From NCBI GenBank assembly GCA_902496455.1, contig CABVAY010000044.1, positions 1 to 14,629 of the forward strand: 14,629 bases of DNA, given 5' to 3'. The position numbers and the translations under genes were made by a program. The notes below the pieces were generated by a model. The model saw only the letters and a list, made by a program, of their open reading frames with translations, did no database searches and was not told where the DNA came from. Positions 7,919 through 14,590 of this stretch are shown here, piece by piece. The DNA is from an uncultured Collinsella sp. (lineage in GTDB: Bacteria > Actinomycetota > Coriobacteriia > Coriobacteriales > Coriobacteriaceae). How positions within the stretch are numbered: position 1 is the first letter of the stretch; the number at the start of each line of letters is the position of its first letter.

Positions 7919-8281
7919 ATGGCGAAATTCTTTAAGGACTCCGACGGCAAGCTCGTTGCCGCTCTTGGCGATGGCGTTGCGACCCCTGCCGGCTGCACGG
8001 AGCTGACGGCGAACACCGAGGACGCGGCGCACGAGAAGCATGTGCCTGTTGTCGAGATCGAGCGCGACGGCCACGTCATTCGCGCACGCGTGGGCTCGAC
8101 GGAGCACCCTATGCTGCCCGAGCACTACATCGAGTGGATCGCGCTTGAGGCCGAGGGCCGCCTGGAGGTCCATTACCTTGAGCCCGGCATGAAGCCCACG
8201 ACGTTTTTCGCTGGCGGTTCCAAGACCGGTACCGTCTATGCCTACTGCAACCTGCATGGGCTGTGGTCCGCGACGTTCTAG
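7919..8281 (+). CDS. dfx: Superoxide reductase (desulfoferrodoxin/neelaredoxin family) lacking the centre I cysteines
   Basis: A 120-residue cytoplasmic iron protein that reduces superoxide to hydrogen peroxide without making oxygen, typical of anaerobes. The catalytic His4-Cys iron site is complete: E39-K40-H41 (HEKHVPVVE), H63 and H69 (HPMLPEHYIEW), and C110 with H113 (YCNLHGLW). The first 36 residues align with the desulforedoxin-like domain of two-iron desulfoferrodoxins. However, only one of its four iron-binding cysteines is left (C26); the usual KCxxC is KDSDGK and the usual CC pair is GC. This resembles the class III enzyme of Treponema pallidum, which also lacks centre I. The gene stands between the SNF2 gene, 165 bases upstream, and its own terminator. 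No convincing promoter was found; electron donors (rubredoxin or similar) are not nearby. Confidence 0.93.
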   Translation: MAKFFKDSDGKLVAALGDGVATPAGCTELTANTEDAAHEKHVPVVEIERDGHVIRARVGSTEHPMLPEHYIEWIALEAEGRLEVHYLEPGMKPTTFFAGGSKTGTVYAYCNLHGLWSATF

Positions 8282-8301
8282 GAGCGCGCCCCCGCTCGGG
8301 G

Positions 8302-8307
8302 TATCAT
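8302..8307 (+). promoter_or_regulatory. Weak candidate -10 element (TATCAT) upstream of the NAD-synthetase-like gene
   Basis: TATCAT lies 91 bases before the ATG at 8399 and upstream of the terminator at 8328-8359. There is no good -35. If it is used, the transcript would start near 8314 and run first through the terminator hairpin. Confidence 0.25.
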
Positions 8308-8327
8308 AGCTAGCATATGCACATGCG

Positions 8328-8359
8328 AGCGCCGGCTGCATTATGCGGCCGGCGCTTTT
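8328..8359 (+). terminator. Intrinsic terminator after the superoxide reductase gene
   Basis: AGCGCCGGC at 8328-8336 pairs perfectly with GCCGGCGCT at 8348-8356. Four further inner pairs (one G-U) leave a 3-base loop, and a short T-run ends at 8359. It lies 46 bases after the dfx stop. Confidence 0.75.
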
Positions 8360-8398
8360 ACTACGATAACGACGATTTACGACGGAAAGGGCTGGGCC

Positions 8399-10384
8399 AT
8401 GAAGCTCGCACTTGCACAGATCGATATGCGCCTGGGTGATATTGAGGGCATTTGCGGCCGCATCGAGGACCAAGCTCGCCTGGCTCATGAGCGCGGCGCG
8501 CGCATGCTGTGCGTTCCGGCTCCACTCTTTATGGGCGCCATGCCCGGTGGCCTGGTGGGCGCTGCCGATTTTGAGCACGATATGCTGACGGGTCTGACGG
8601 GCGTTGCCGAGCGCATCCAAGAGCTCGATATGATCTGCATCGTGCCCGCTGCGGTTTCGTTTGAGGGCCAGCCCCTGCTTGACTATATGATGCTCAAAGA
8701 CGGTCGCGTGGTGCCCGCGCGCACAAGCATCGCCCTGCAACGTGGCGAGAGCAACGACGCGCGTTGGGCGCCTCCGGTGTTTGACGTGGACGGCGTGCGC
8801 TGCGCCGTGGTGTTTGACCTGGACCGCGAGCTCGAAATGCTGCCGACCGGTGTCGACCTCATTGCCTATTTCCAGTTCAACGCGTTTGACATGACCGACC
8901 GCGAGACAGCTGCCGTCGCCGCCGTGCGCAGCGGTGCCTACCGCAAGATCGCGTCCAAGCGCAGCGTATGGTTTGCCTGCATGGCGCCGATCGGTGCCTA
9001 TGACGAGTCGGTGTATACCGGCGGTTCGTTTGTGCTCGACGACTGCGGTCGCGTGGTGGCCCAGGCGCCGTGTTTTGAGGAGAGCCTGCTGGTTCAGGAG
9101 ATTCAGCGCGGCGTGATGCTCGATGCCCTGGAGGACCATGAGCTGCCCCAGTTTCGCTCCGAGGAGTGGCTGTGGCAGGCGCTGGTGCTTGCCGTGCGCG
9201 ACAATGCCCGCGCCCGCGGTGCGTCGCGTGCCGTGGTGGCGCTCGAGGGCGATTTGCCGTCGTCCCTGTTGGCGGCACTTGCCGTCGATGCCTTGGGTCC
9301 GCGTAATGTGATCGGCCTGGTGCTGGGGCGCAATCGCATCTTTACGCCGGCGCAGGAGGAGGCCGAGGCCGCCCGTTGTTCCGCTGTTCGCTCAATCGCC
9401 GAGCGCTTGCACATTCGCACTGTCGAGCGCGCTGCGCCGGATGCGGCGCGCGTACTCGATCGCGACGTGTCGGCGGGCGATGCCGAACGCCTGCGTTCGC
9501 GTGCGCTGGGCCTGATGCTCGAGGATACGGCGCTCGAGCTGGGCGCTATGGCGCTGAGCCCGCTTTCCAAGACCGAGTACGCGCTGGCTGCGCCCGCGCT
9601 TTGCGGTGGCTACCAGGGCGATTATGCGCCCTTTGGCGATGTGTATCTGTCGACGCTCGAGTTTGTGGCACGCGTGCGCAACCGCGCCTCGGCCGTGGTG
9701 CCCCAAGAGCTCGTGACGCTCAACGCGGTAGAGGATTGCATGGATCGTGTGCTGGCGCAGGCGCTCTCGACGCTCGCCGGTCCGGTTGACATGCTCGATC
9801 GTGCGGCACAGCTGCTTGGCGGGCTTGAGCCGGGCGAGGTCGATGGTGCGCTTGAGTCGCACGTAGACCGCAATCGACCTTTCGACGACATCCCGATGGC
9901 CGCCGCCAAGCCCGAGGTCTGCTCGCTGCTGCTGATGCTCGTGCGCCAGGGCGAGGCCGCCCGCCGCATGCTACCGACGGCGCCGATCGTCTCGGCCCGT
10001 TCATTTGTCGAGCGCTCCTGGCCGTACATGCTCGCGTGGTCCGATCTGGGGCTCAACGGTAAGGAGCGCATGACGGTTGATTCGCTGGCACGCGCCGAGG
10101 TGCGCCGCTTTGCCGACGACGACACGAGTGACCGTATGCGCGGCGAGATGATGGGCATACTGGGCGAGCTGTTGGGTATTTCGCCCGAGCAGATGGAGGA
10201 GCTGCGCTCCGAGGACGGTCAGCGTCGTTTGCACGAGGGAATGAAAAAGTTCGAGGGCGAGGTCCAGGACGCCATCGACAAGATGATGGGCGGCCAGGGC
10301 GGACCACAGGGTGGGCCCCAGGGCACGCCGATGCCGCATCCGCCGGTGGACCCGAGGCAGTTCCCATTCTTCAGCCAAAACTAA
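8399..10384 (+). CDS. NAD+ synthetase (NadE)-family protein with degenerate active sites, probable pseudoenzyme
   Basis: 661 residues with the layout of glutamine-dependent NAD+ synthetase: a nitrilase-like amidase domain (about 1-240) followed by a synthetase domain (about 250-450). It starts MKLALAQIDMRLGDIEG like NadE, but key residues are gone. The amidase Glu of FPELxxTG is A41 (VPAPLFMGA), the Lys is apparently R108, and the nucleophilic Cys of ICED is F139 (VVFDLD). The synthetase loop LSGGIDS reads LEGDLPS (282-288), although the following SLLAALAVDALG matches the family well. The NKSE and YGD segments read SKTE (390-393) and GGYQGD (403-408). Residues about 555-630 are helical and charged; 631-661 are Gly/Gln/Pro-rich. 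ATG 8399 follows AAAGG at 8386-8390. The codon bias matches its neighbours and the frame is unbroken. Function unknown; a true nadE is expected elsewhere. Confidence 0.8.
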   Translation: MKLALAQIDMRLGDIEGICGRIEDQARLAHERGARMLCVPAPLFMGAMPGGLVGAADFEHDMLTGLTGVAERIQELDMICIVPAAVSFEGQPLLDYMMLKDGRVVPARTSIALQRGESNDARWAPPVFDVDGVRCAVVFDLDRELEMLPTGVDLIAYFQFNAFDMTDRETAAVAAVRSGAYRKIASKRSVWFACMAPIGAYDESVYTGGSFVLDDCGRVVAQAPCFEESLLVQEIQRGVMLDALEDHELPQFRSEEWLWQALVLAVRDNARARGASRAVVALEGDLPSSLLAALAVDALGPRNVIGLVLGRNRIFTPAQEEAEAARCSAVRSIAERLHIRTVERAAPDAARVLDRDVSAGDAERLRSRALGLMLEDTALELGAMALSPLSKTEYALAAPALCGGYQGDYAPFGDVYLSTLEFVARVRNRASAVVPQELVTLNAVEDCMDRVLAQALSTLAGPVDMLDRAAQLLGGLEPGEVDGALESHVDRNRPFDDIPMAAAKPEVCSLLLMLVRQGEAARRMLPTAPIVSARSFVERSWPYMLAWSDLGLNGKERMTVDSLARAEVRRFADDDTSDRMRGEMMGILGELLGISPEQMEELRSEDGQRRLHEGMKKFEGEVQDAIDKMMGGQGGPQGGPQGTPMPHPPVDPRQFPFFSQN

Positions 10385-10443
10385 CTATGGGATGGGATTC
10401 GCTTTCAACCCCGATACTTCAACTAAGCGTCTTGGCCCCGTTG

Positions 10444-10452
10444 TGTTATTCT
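10444..10452 (+). promoter_or_regulatory. Extended -10 promoter of ruvCAB (TGT-TATTCT)
   Basis: TG at 10444-10445, one base, then TATTCT at 10447-10452 forms an extended -10 element that does not need a strong -35, and none is seen. The predicted transcription start near 10459 falls inside the LexA-type box, giving a leader of roughly 60 bases. Confidence 0.5.
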
Positions 10453-10453
10453 A

Positions 10454-10465
10454 GAACAGACGTTC
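10454..10465. promoter_or_regulatory. LexA operator (SOS box) GAAC-AGAC-GTTC for ruvCAB
   Basis: The core GAACAGACGTTC, followed by G, matches the Gram-positive/actinobacterial SOS consensus GAAC-RNRY-GTTC at every defined position. It begins one base after the -10 hexamer, so bound LexA would block initiation. ruvAB or ruvCAB are known SOS genes in many bacteria, which supports a real operator. Confidence 0.8.
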
Positions 10466-10509
10466 GTGAATGATGCGCGGGGCCTTGCCTTGCGCTGTGC
10501 TTGTGACGA

Positions 10510-10516
10510 GGGGAGG
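10510..10516 (+). promoter_or_regulatory. Ribosome binding site supporting the TTG start of ruvC
   Basis: GGGGAGG lies 5 bases before TTG 10522. No ATG or GTG in frame nearby gives the canonical start of RuvC, where the first catalytic Asp is residue 7. Confidence 0.75.
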
Positions 10517-10521
10517 TCGGC

Positions 10522-11043
10522 TTGGTCATTTTGGGTATCGACCCCGGTTTGGCCCATACGGGCTGGGGGATTATCGAGGAGCGACGTGGCGAGGTTCGCT
10601 GCCGTGCCTACGGTTGTATCGAGACCAGCGCGGGCAGCCCGCTCGCGGTGCGCCTGTCGCATATCGCCCGCGACCTCAAGGGCGTCGTCGAACGCTACCG
10701 TCCCGATACCGCGGCTATCGAGAGCATCTACTTTGGCGCTAATGTCCGCTCGGCCATCCCCACGGCGCATGCCCGCGGTGCCGCGCTCGTGGCGCTTTCG
10801 GAATGCGCGCTCGAGATTGGCGAATACACGCCCATGCAGATCAAGCAGGCCGTGGTGGGCACGGGCGCTGCAGATAAACGGCAGGTTGCCTACATGGTGC
10901 GTACGCTCACGCAGCTCGATCACGACCCTCACCCAGACCATGCCGCCGATGCGCTGGCCTGCGCCATCTGTCACGTTAACCTAAGCCGCACCCGGGCGCT
11001 TACCGGCGGCGAGTTCTATCAACAGAGAGGAACCGGATACTGA
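10522..11043 (+). CDS. ruvC: Crossover junction endodeoxyribonuclease RuvC
   Basis: A 173-residue Holliday-junction resolvase, usual family length; it cuts four-way junctions symmetrically after RuvAB branch migration. The RNase H-like fold is shown by ILGIDPGLAHTGWG with D7, AIESIYFGAN with E67, and HPDHAADALACAI with D143. The fourth metal-site residue, Asp in E. coli RuvC, is H140 here. The Thermus thermophilus enzyme also has His at this place, so activity is expected. A TTG start at 10522 is chosen for the strong GGGGAGG site and because it puts the catalytic Asp at position 7. The stop codon TGA shares a base with the ruvA ATG (TGATG). Controlled by an extended -10 promoter and an SOS box. 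Confidence 0.96.
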   Translation: MVILGIDPGLAHTGWGIIEERRGEVRCRAYGCIETSAGSPLAVRLSHIARDLKGVVERYRPDTAAIESIYFGANVRSAIPTAHARGAALVALSECALEIGEYTPMQIKQAVVGTGAADKRQVAYMVRTLTQLDHDPHPDHAADALACAICHVNLSRTRALTGGEFYQQRGTGY

Positions 11044-11663
11044 TGATCTCCCAGCTCCATGGAACGCTTGTCGAGGCCACGATGAGCTCGGCCGTCGTCG
11101 ATGTATCGGGCGTGGGCTTTGAGCTCGGTATTTCGGGCAGCACTGCCGCCACGCTGCCTACGCCCGGCGGTGAGGTTCGCCTCTATACCCGCATGCAGGT
11201 GCGCGAGGACGCCATGACGCTCTTTGGCTTTGCCTCCAAGGACGAGCGCACGATGTTTGATCGGCTCGTTTCCGTCTCGGGCGTTGGTCCGCGCCTGGCG
11301 CTTGCCGTGCTTTCCACCTATACCGTGGGACAGCTGTATTCCCTGGTAATGGCCGAGGATGACAAGGGCATGGCCAAGGTGCCTGGTGTGGGCAAAAAGA
11401 CCGCTCAGCGCCTCATCTTGGAGCTCAAGAGTACCTTTGCCAAGGACAAGGGCTTTGTTCCGGTCGACGTGATTCCCGGCCAGGTTGCGATGCCGGTCCC
11501 TGCCGCCGTTCCCTCGGCGATCGACGACGCCCGCGCGGCGCTCCTCTCCATGGGCTTTAGCCCGCAGGAGACCGAGGTTGCCCTGAGCGGGTATGATGGG
11601 CAGGATATGCGTGTCGAGGATCTGCTCGGCGCGGCGCTTAAGCGACTCGGAATGGATGCGTGA
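11043..11663 (+). CDS. ruvA: Holliday junction branch migration protein RuvA
   Basis: 206 residues. RuvA tetramers hold the four-way junction flat and load the RuvB motors. Domain I, an OB fold, covers about 1-62 and starts MISQLHGTLVE with the typical YTRMQVREDAMTLFGF stretch. Domain II has two helix-hairpin-helix motifs, SVSGVGPRLALAVL (77-90) and KVPGVGKKTAQRLI (112-125), which bind the DNA backbone. A flexible linker rich in Pro and Ala (about 138-158) leads to domain III (about 160-206), which contacts RuvB. The ATG overlaps the ruvC stop as TGATG, and the only Shine-Dalgarno-like run (GAGAGGAA, 11025-11032) is rather far away, so translation is probably coupled to ruvC. The stop overlaps the ruvB start. 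Confidence 0.97.
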   Translation: MISQLHGTLVEATMSSAVVDVSGVGFELGISGSTAATLPTPGGEVRLYTRMQVREDAMTLFGFASKDERTMFDRLVSVSGVGPRLALAVLSTYTVGQLYSLVMAEDDKGMAKVPGVGKKTAQRLILELKSTFAKDKGFVPVDVIPGQVAMPVPAAVPSAIDDARAALLSMGFSPQETEVALSGYDGQDMRVEDLLGAALKRLGMDA

Positions 11664-12730
11664 TGTGGGAAGCCGATGACTCTCAGGACCTGTGGGCGAC
11701 GCCCGGCAACTCGCCGGCGGCATCCATGGCGCACGGTGAGCGCATGGTGGGCTCGGAGCTGACGCCCGAGGACCTCGATGTCGACCGTACCCTGCGTCCC
11801 CAGCGCTTGGATGACTACTGCGGTCAGGAGCATATCAAGCAGAGCCTTCGCGTGCTCATCGAGGCGGCGCAGAGCCGCGGCGAGACGCTCGACCACGTGA
11901 TCTTCTCGGGCCCTCCGGGTCTGGGCAAGACCACGCTGGCTACGGTTATCGCCAACGAGCTGGGCGCTCAGATTAAGACGACGAGCGGTCCAGCCATCGC
12001 GCGCACCGGCGACCTGGCTGCCATCCTTACCAACCTGCAACCGGGCGACGTGCTGTTTATCGACGAGATCCACCGCCTCAACCGCTCGGTCGAGGAGGTC
12101 CTGTATCCTGCGATGGAGGACTTTGCGCTCGATATCGTGATCGGCAAGGGTCCGGCGGCGCGCTCGATTCGCCTGGACATCCCCAAGTTCACGTTGGTGG
12201 CGGCAACGACTCGCTCGGGCATGTTGACCGGCCCGCTACGTGACCGTTTTGGCATTTCATATCGCCTGGATTACTACACCGTTGAGGAGCTCGCCCAGAT
12301 CGTGACACGCTCGGCGACCATTCTGGGTGTGACGATCGACCATCCCAGCGCACTCGAGATCGGCTCGCGTTCGCGTGGCACGCCGCGTCTTGCCAACCGT
12401 CTGCTCAAGCGCGTGCGCGACTACGCGCAGGTGCGCGGCAACGGGCCTATTGAGCTCGATATCTGCCGTCAGGCGCTCGAGTTCTTCGAGATCGACGAGC
12501 TTGGTCTGGACTGGATGGACATTCGAATCTTGGAGACGCTTGCCAAGACGTTCTCCGGCCGTGCCGTTGGCTTGACCACGCTTGCCAGTGCGGTGGGCGA
12601 GGACCCGGGTACGCTTGAGGATGTCTACGAGCCCTATCTGCTGCAGTGCGGATTGATGATTCGCACACCGCAGGGTCGCCAGGCAACGCTTCGCACATTC
12701 GAGCATTTGGGTATTGAACCGACCGTTTAG
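11663..12730 (+). CDS. ruvB: Holliday junction branch migration ATPase RuvB
   Basis: A 355-residue AAA+ motor that forms hexamers on each side of RuvA and pulls DNA through the junction. Visible motifs are Walker A GPPGLGKTT (83-91), Walker B FIDEIH (132-137), sensor 1 AATTR (180-184), the arginine-finger segment PLRDRFG (191-197), and sensor 2 RGTPRLANRLLKRVRD. The C-terminal winged-helix domain includes GLTTLASAVGEDPGTLEDVYEP in two overlapping stretches. The N-terminus before the conserved LRPQRLDDYCGQ is about 20 residues longer than in E. coli. ATG 11663 overlaps the ruvA stop in the same TGATG arrangement as ruvC-ruvA; a GTG at 11660 would add one residue, and ATGs at 11726 and 11744 are internal alternatives. 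No strong terminator follows; the gap to fhs is 131 bases. Confidence 0.97.
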   Translation: MWEADDSQDLWATPGNSPAASMAHGERMVGSELTPEDLDVDRTLRPQRLDDYCGQEHIKQSLRVLIEAAQSRGETLDHVIFSGPPGLGKTTLATVIANELGAQIKTTSGPAIARTGDLAAILTNLQPGDVLFIDEIHRLNRSVEEVLYPAMEDFALDIVIGKGPAARSIRLDIPKFTLVAATTRSGMLTGPLRDRFGISYRLDYYTVEELAQIVTRSATILGVTIDHPSALEIGSRSRGTPRLANRLLKRVRDYAQVRGNGPIELDICRQALEFFEIDELGLDWMDIRILETLAKTFSGRAVGLTTLASAVGEDPGTLEDVYEPYLLQCGLMIRTPQGRQATLRTFEHLGIEPTV

Positions 12731-12793
12731 GATGGGTTTGTAGGCTATCGCTGGGTATCGGGTAAACATATCGCCGTTCGTCGGTTGCGGGCG

Positions 12794-12821
12794 TTTTACC
12801 ATTGCGCGCGCGTGCTATGCT
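12794..12821 (+). promoter_or_regulatory. Promoter of fhs (TTTTAC, 16 bases, extended -10 TGC-TATGCT)
   Basis: TATGCT at 12816-12821 is preceded by TG at 12813-12814, forming an extended -10. A weak -35, TTTTAC at 12794-12799, lies 16 bases upstream. The start would be near 12828, leaving a leader of only about 34 bases, too short for a riboswitch. Confidence 0.5.
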
Positions 12822-12848
12822 GGATTGGTCTTTTTCTCATCCGGTAAC

Positions 12849-12855
12849 GAAAGGA
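12849..12855 (+). promoter_or_regulatory. Ribosome binding site deciding the fhs start
   Basis: GAAAGGA ends 6 bases before ATG 12862. This rejects an in-frame upstream start at 12802, which lies before the predicted transcription start. Confidence 0.7.
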
Positions 12856-12861
12856 CCGCCC

Positions 12862-14529
12862 ATGCCTACTGACATCGAAATCGCACGTTCTGTTACGCCG
12901 CTGCCTATTACCGAGGTGGCCAAGAACGCCGGCGTCGACGTTAAGCATCTGATTCCGTACGGCTTTTACAAGGCAAAGGTCGACTATTCCCTGCTCAACG
13001 AGCCGACCGACCACCAGGCCAAGCTTGTCCTCGTGACCGCTATCAATCCCACGCCCGCAGGCGAGGGAAAGACCACCACGACCATCGGCCTGGCCGACGG
13101 TCTGCGTCGTCGCGGCGTCAAGAGCGCCGTGGCCCTGCGCGAGCCTTCGCTCGGTCCCGTGTTTGGCGTGAAGGGCGGTGCCGCCGGTGGCGGTTGGGCT
13201 CAGGTCATCCCCATGGAGGACATCAACCTGCACTTTACTGGCGACTTCCATGCCATCGGTGCCGCCAACAACCTGCTGGCTGCCATGCTCGACAACCATA
13301 TTCAGCAGGGCAACCAGCTCGGCATCGACGTTAAGCGCATCGCCTGGAAGCGTGTTGTCGATATGAACGACCGTCAGCTGCGCCATGTCATCGACGGTAT
13401 TGGCGGCAAGGCCCAGGGCGTGCCGCGCGAGGACGGCTTCGATATCACCGTTGCCTCCGAGGTCATGGCGATTCTGTGCCTGGCCACGAGCATTAACGAT
13501 CTTAAGGAGCGCTTGGGCGAGATCGTTGTCGGCTACAGCTATGCCGGCGAGCCCGTCCGCGCACGCGACCTTAAGGCCCAGGGAGCTATGGCCGCACTGC
13601 TCAAGGATGCGCTCAAGCCCAATCTGGTGCAGACGCTCGAGGGTACGCCCGCGTTTGTCCACGGCGGTCCCTTCGCCAATATCGCCCACGGCTGCAACTC
13701 CATCATGGCCACGCGTATGGCTATGCGTTTTGGCGATGTCGCCATTACCGAGGCCGGCTTTGGTGCCGACCTGGGTGCCGAGAAGTTCCTCGACATCAAG
13801 TGCCGCATGACGGGCGTTCGCCCCAGCGCTGTCGTGGTCGTCGCCACTGCCCGCGCGCTTAAGTACAACGGCGGTGTCGCCAAGGCCGACCTCAACGAGG
13901 AGAACCTCGAGGCTCTCAAGGCCGGCATGCCCAACCTGCTGCGTCACGTCGACAACATTCAGAATGTCTACGGTCTGCCCTGCGTGGTCGCCATCAACCG
14001 CTTCCCGACGGACACCGAGGCCGAGCTCGAGCTCATCGAGTCCGAGTGCCAGAAGCTCGGTGTCAACGTTAAGCTGTCCGAGGTTTGGGCTAAGGGTGGC
14101 GAGGGCGCGCTCGACCTGGCCGATGAGGTCATGCGCTTGATCGAGCAGCCGAGCGAGCTCAAGTTTGCCTACGAGGACGGTGCCGATGTGGCCGACGCCC
14201 TCGAGGCCGTTACCACCAAGGTCTACCGCGCCGACGGCGTTGACTTTACGCCGGCTGCCAAGCGCCAGCTCGCCGAGCTGCGCGAGAACGGTTTTGGCAA
14301 CCTGCCGGTGTGCGTGGCCAAGACGCAGTACAGCTTTAGCGACAATGCCAAGGCGCTGGGCGCTCCCGAGGGTTTTCGCATCACCGTGCGTGAGCTCAAG
14401 GTTTCCGCCGGTGCCCACTTTGTGGTCGCGCTGACCGGCAACGTCCTGACCATGCCGGGCCTGCCCAAGGTGCCCGCGGCCGAGAACATCGACGTCGACA
14501 ACGACGGCAACATCACCGGCCTGTTCTAA
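12862..14529 (+). CDS. fhs: Formate-tetrahydrofolate ligase (formyltetrahydrofolate synthetase)
   Basis: A 555-residue cytoplasmic enzyme, full family length, that joins formate to tetrahydrofolate using ATP to give 10-formyl-tetrahydrofolate for purine and formyl-methionine synthesis or Wood-Ljungdahl-type one-carbon metabolism. It shows the P-loop TPAGEGKTT (64-72), GVKGGAAGGGW (102-112), MEDINLHFTGDFHAI (118-132), VATARALKYNGG (from 327) and the conserved end NIDVDNDGNITGLF. Trp at 112 replaces the Tyr common in the first family signature; the active-site loops otherwise look intact. Start ATG 12862 is supported by GAAAGGA and yields the normal N-terminus. It has its own promoter and a strong terminator 25 bases after the stop, so it is probably a single-gene unit. 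No other folate genes lie in the window. Confidence 0.97.
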   Translation: MPTDIEIARSVTPLPITEVAKNAGVDVKHLIPYGFYKAKVDYSLLNEPTDHQAKLVLVTAINPTPAGEGKTTTTIGLADGLRRRGVKSAVALREPSLGPVFGVKGGAAGGGWAQVIPMEDINLHFTGDFHAIGAANNLLAAMLDNHIQQGNQLGIDVKRIAWKRVVDMNDRQLRHVIDGIGGKAQGVPREDGFDITVASEVMAILCLATSINDLKERLGEIVVGYSYAGEPVRARDLKAQGAMAALLKDALKPNLVQTLEGTPAFVHGGPFANIAHGCNSIMATRMAMRFGDVAITEAGFGADLGAEKFLDIKCRMTGVRPSAVVVVATARALKYNGGVAKADLNEENLEALKAGMPNLLRHVDNIQNVYGLPCVVAINRFPTDTEAELELIESECQKLGVNVKLSEVWAKGGEGALDLADEVMRLIEQPSELKFAYEDGADVADALEAVTTKVYRADGVDFTPAAKRQLAELRENGFGNLPVCVAKTQYSFSDNAKALGAPEGFRITVRELKVSAGAHFVVALTGNVLTMPGLPKVPAAENIDVDNDGNITGLF

Positions 14530-14554
14530 GCCTGCTGCCCATAGCCGCTTGCCC

Positions 14555-14590
14555 GCCCCGCCGTGCCTACAAGGGCCGGCGGGGCTTTTT
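14555..14590 (+). terminator. Strong intrinsic terminator after fhs
   Basis: GCCCCGCCG at 14555-14563 pairs perfectly with CGGCGGGGC at 14577-14585. After a single T bulge, three more G-C pairs and a wobble close a short loop. TTTTT at 14586-14590 follows. It ends the fhs transcript. Confidence 0.92.

Noticed and set aside
10434..10484. GGCCCCG...CGGGGCC inverted repeat flanking the ruvC promoter
   Set aside because: The left arm lies upstream of the predicted start and would not be in the RNA; 7-bp GC-only arms 37 bases apart are easily chance here.
10661..11000. RuvC inactivated by loss of a catalytic Asp (His at 140)
   Set aside because: Thermus thermophilus RuvC uses His at the same place, and the other three acidic residues are present, so the enzyme should be active.
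12772..12797. Terminator after ruvB (CGCC/GGCG hairpin then TTTT)
   Set aside because: Only four solid base pairs with an irregular interior; the T-run doubles as part of the fhs -35. Too weak to call.
12731..12861. Tetrahydrofolate riboswitch ahead of fhs
   Set aside because: The extended -10 promoter at 12813-12821 leaves only about 34 transcribed bases before the ATG, too few for a riboswitch.
12796..14418. A 540-codon minus-strand frame opposite fhs
   Set aside because: fhs on the + strand is full length and highly conserved; the antisense frame is a composition shadow.
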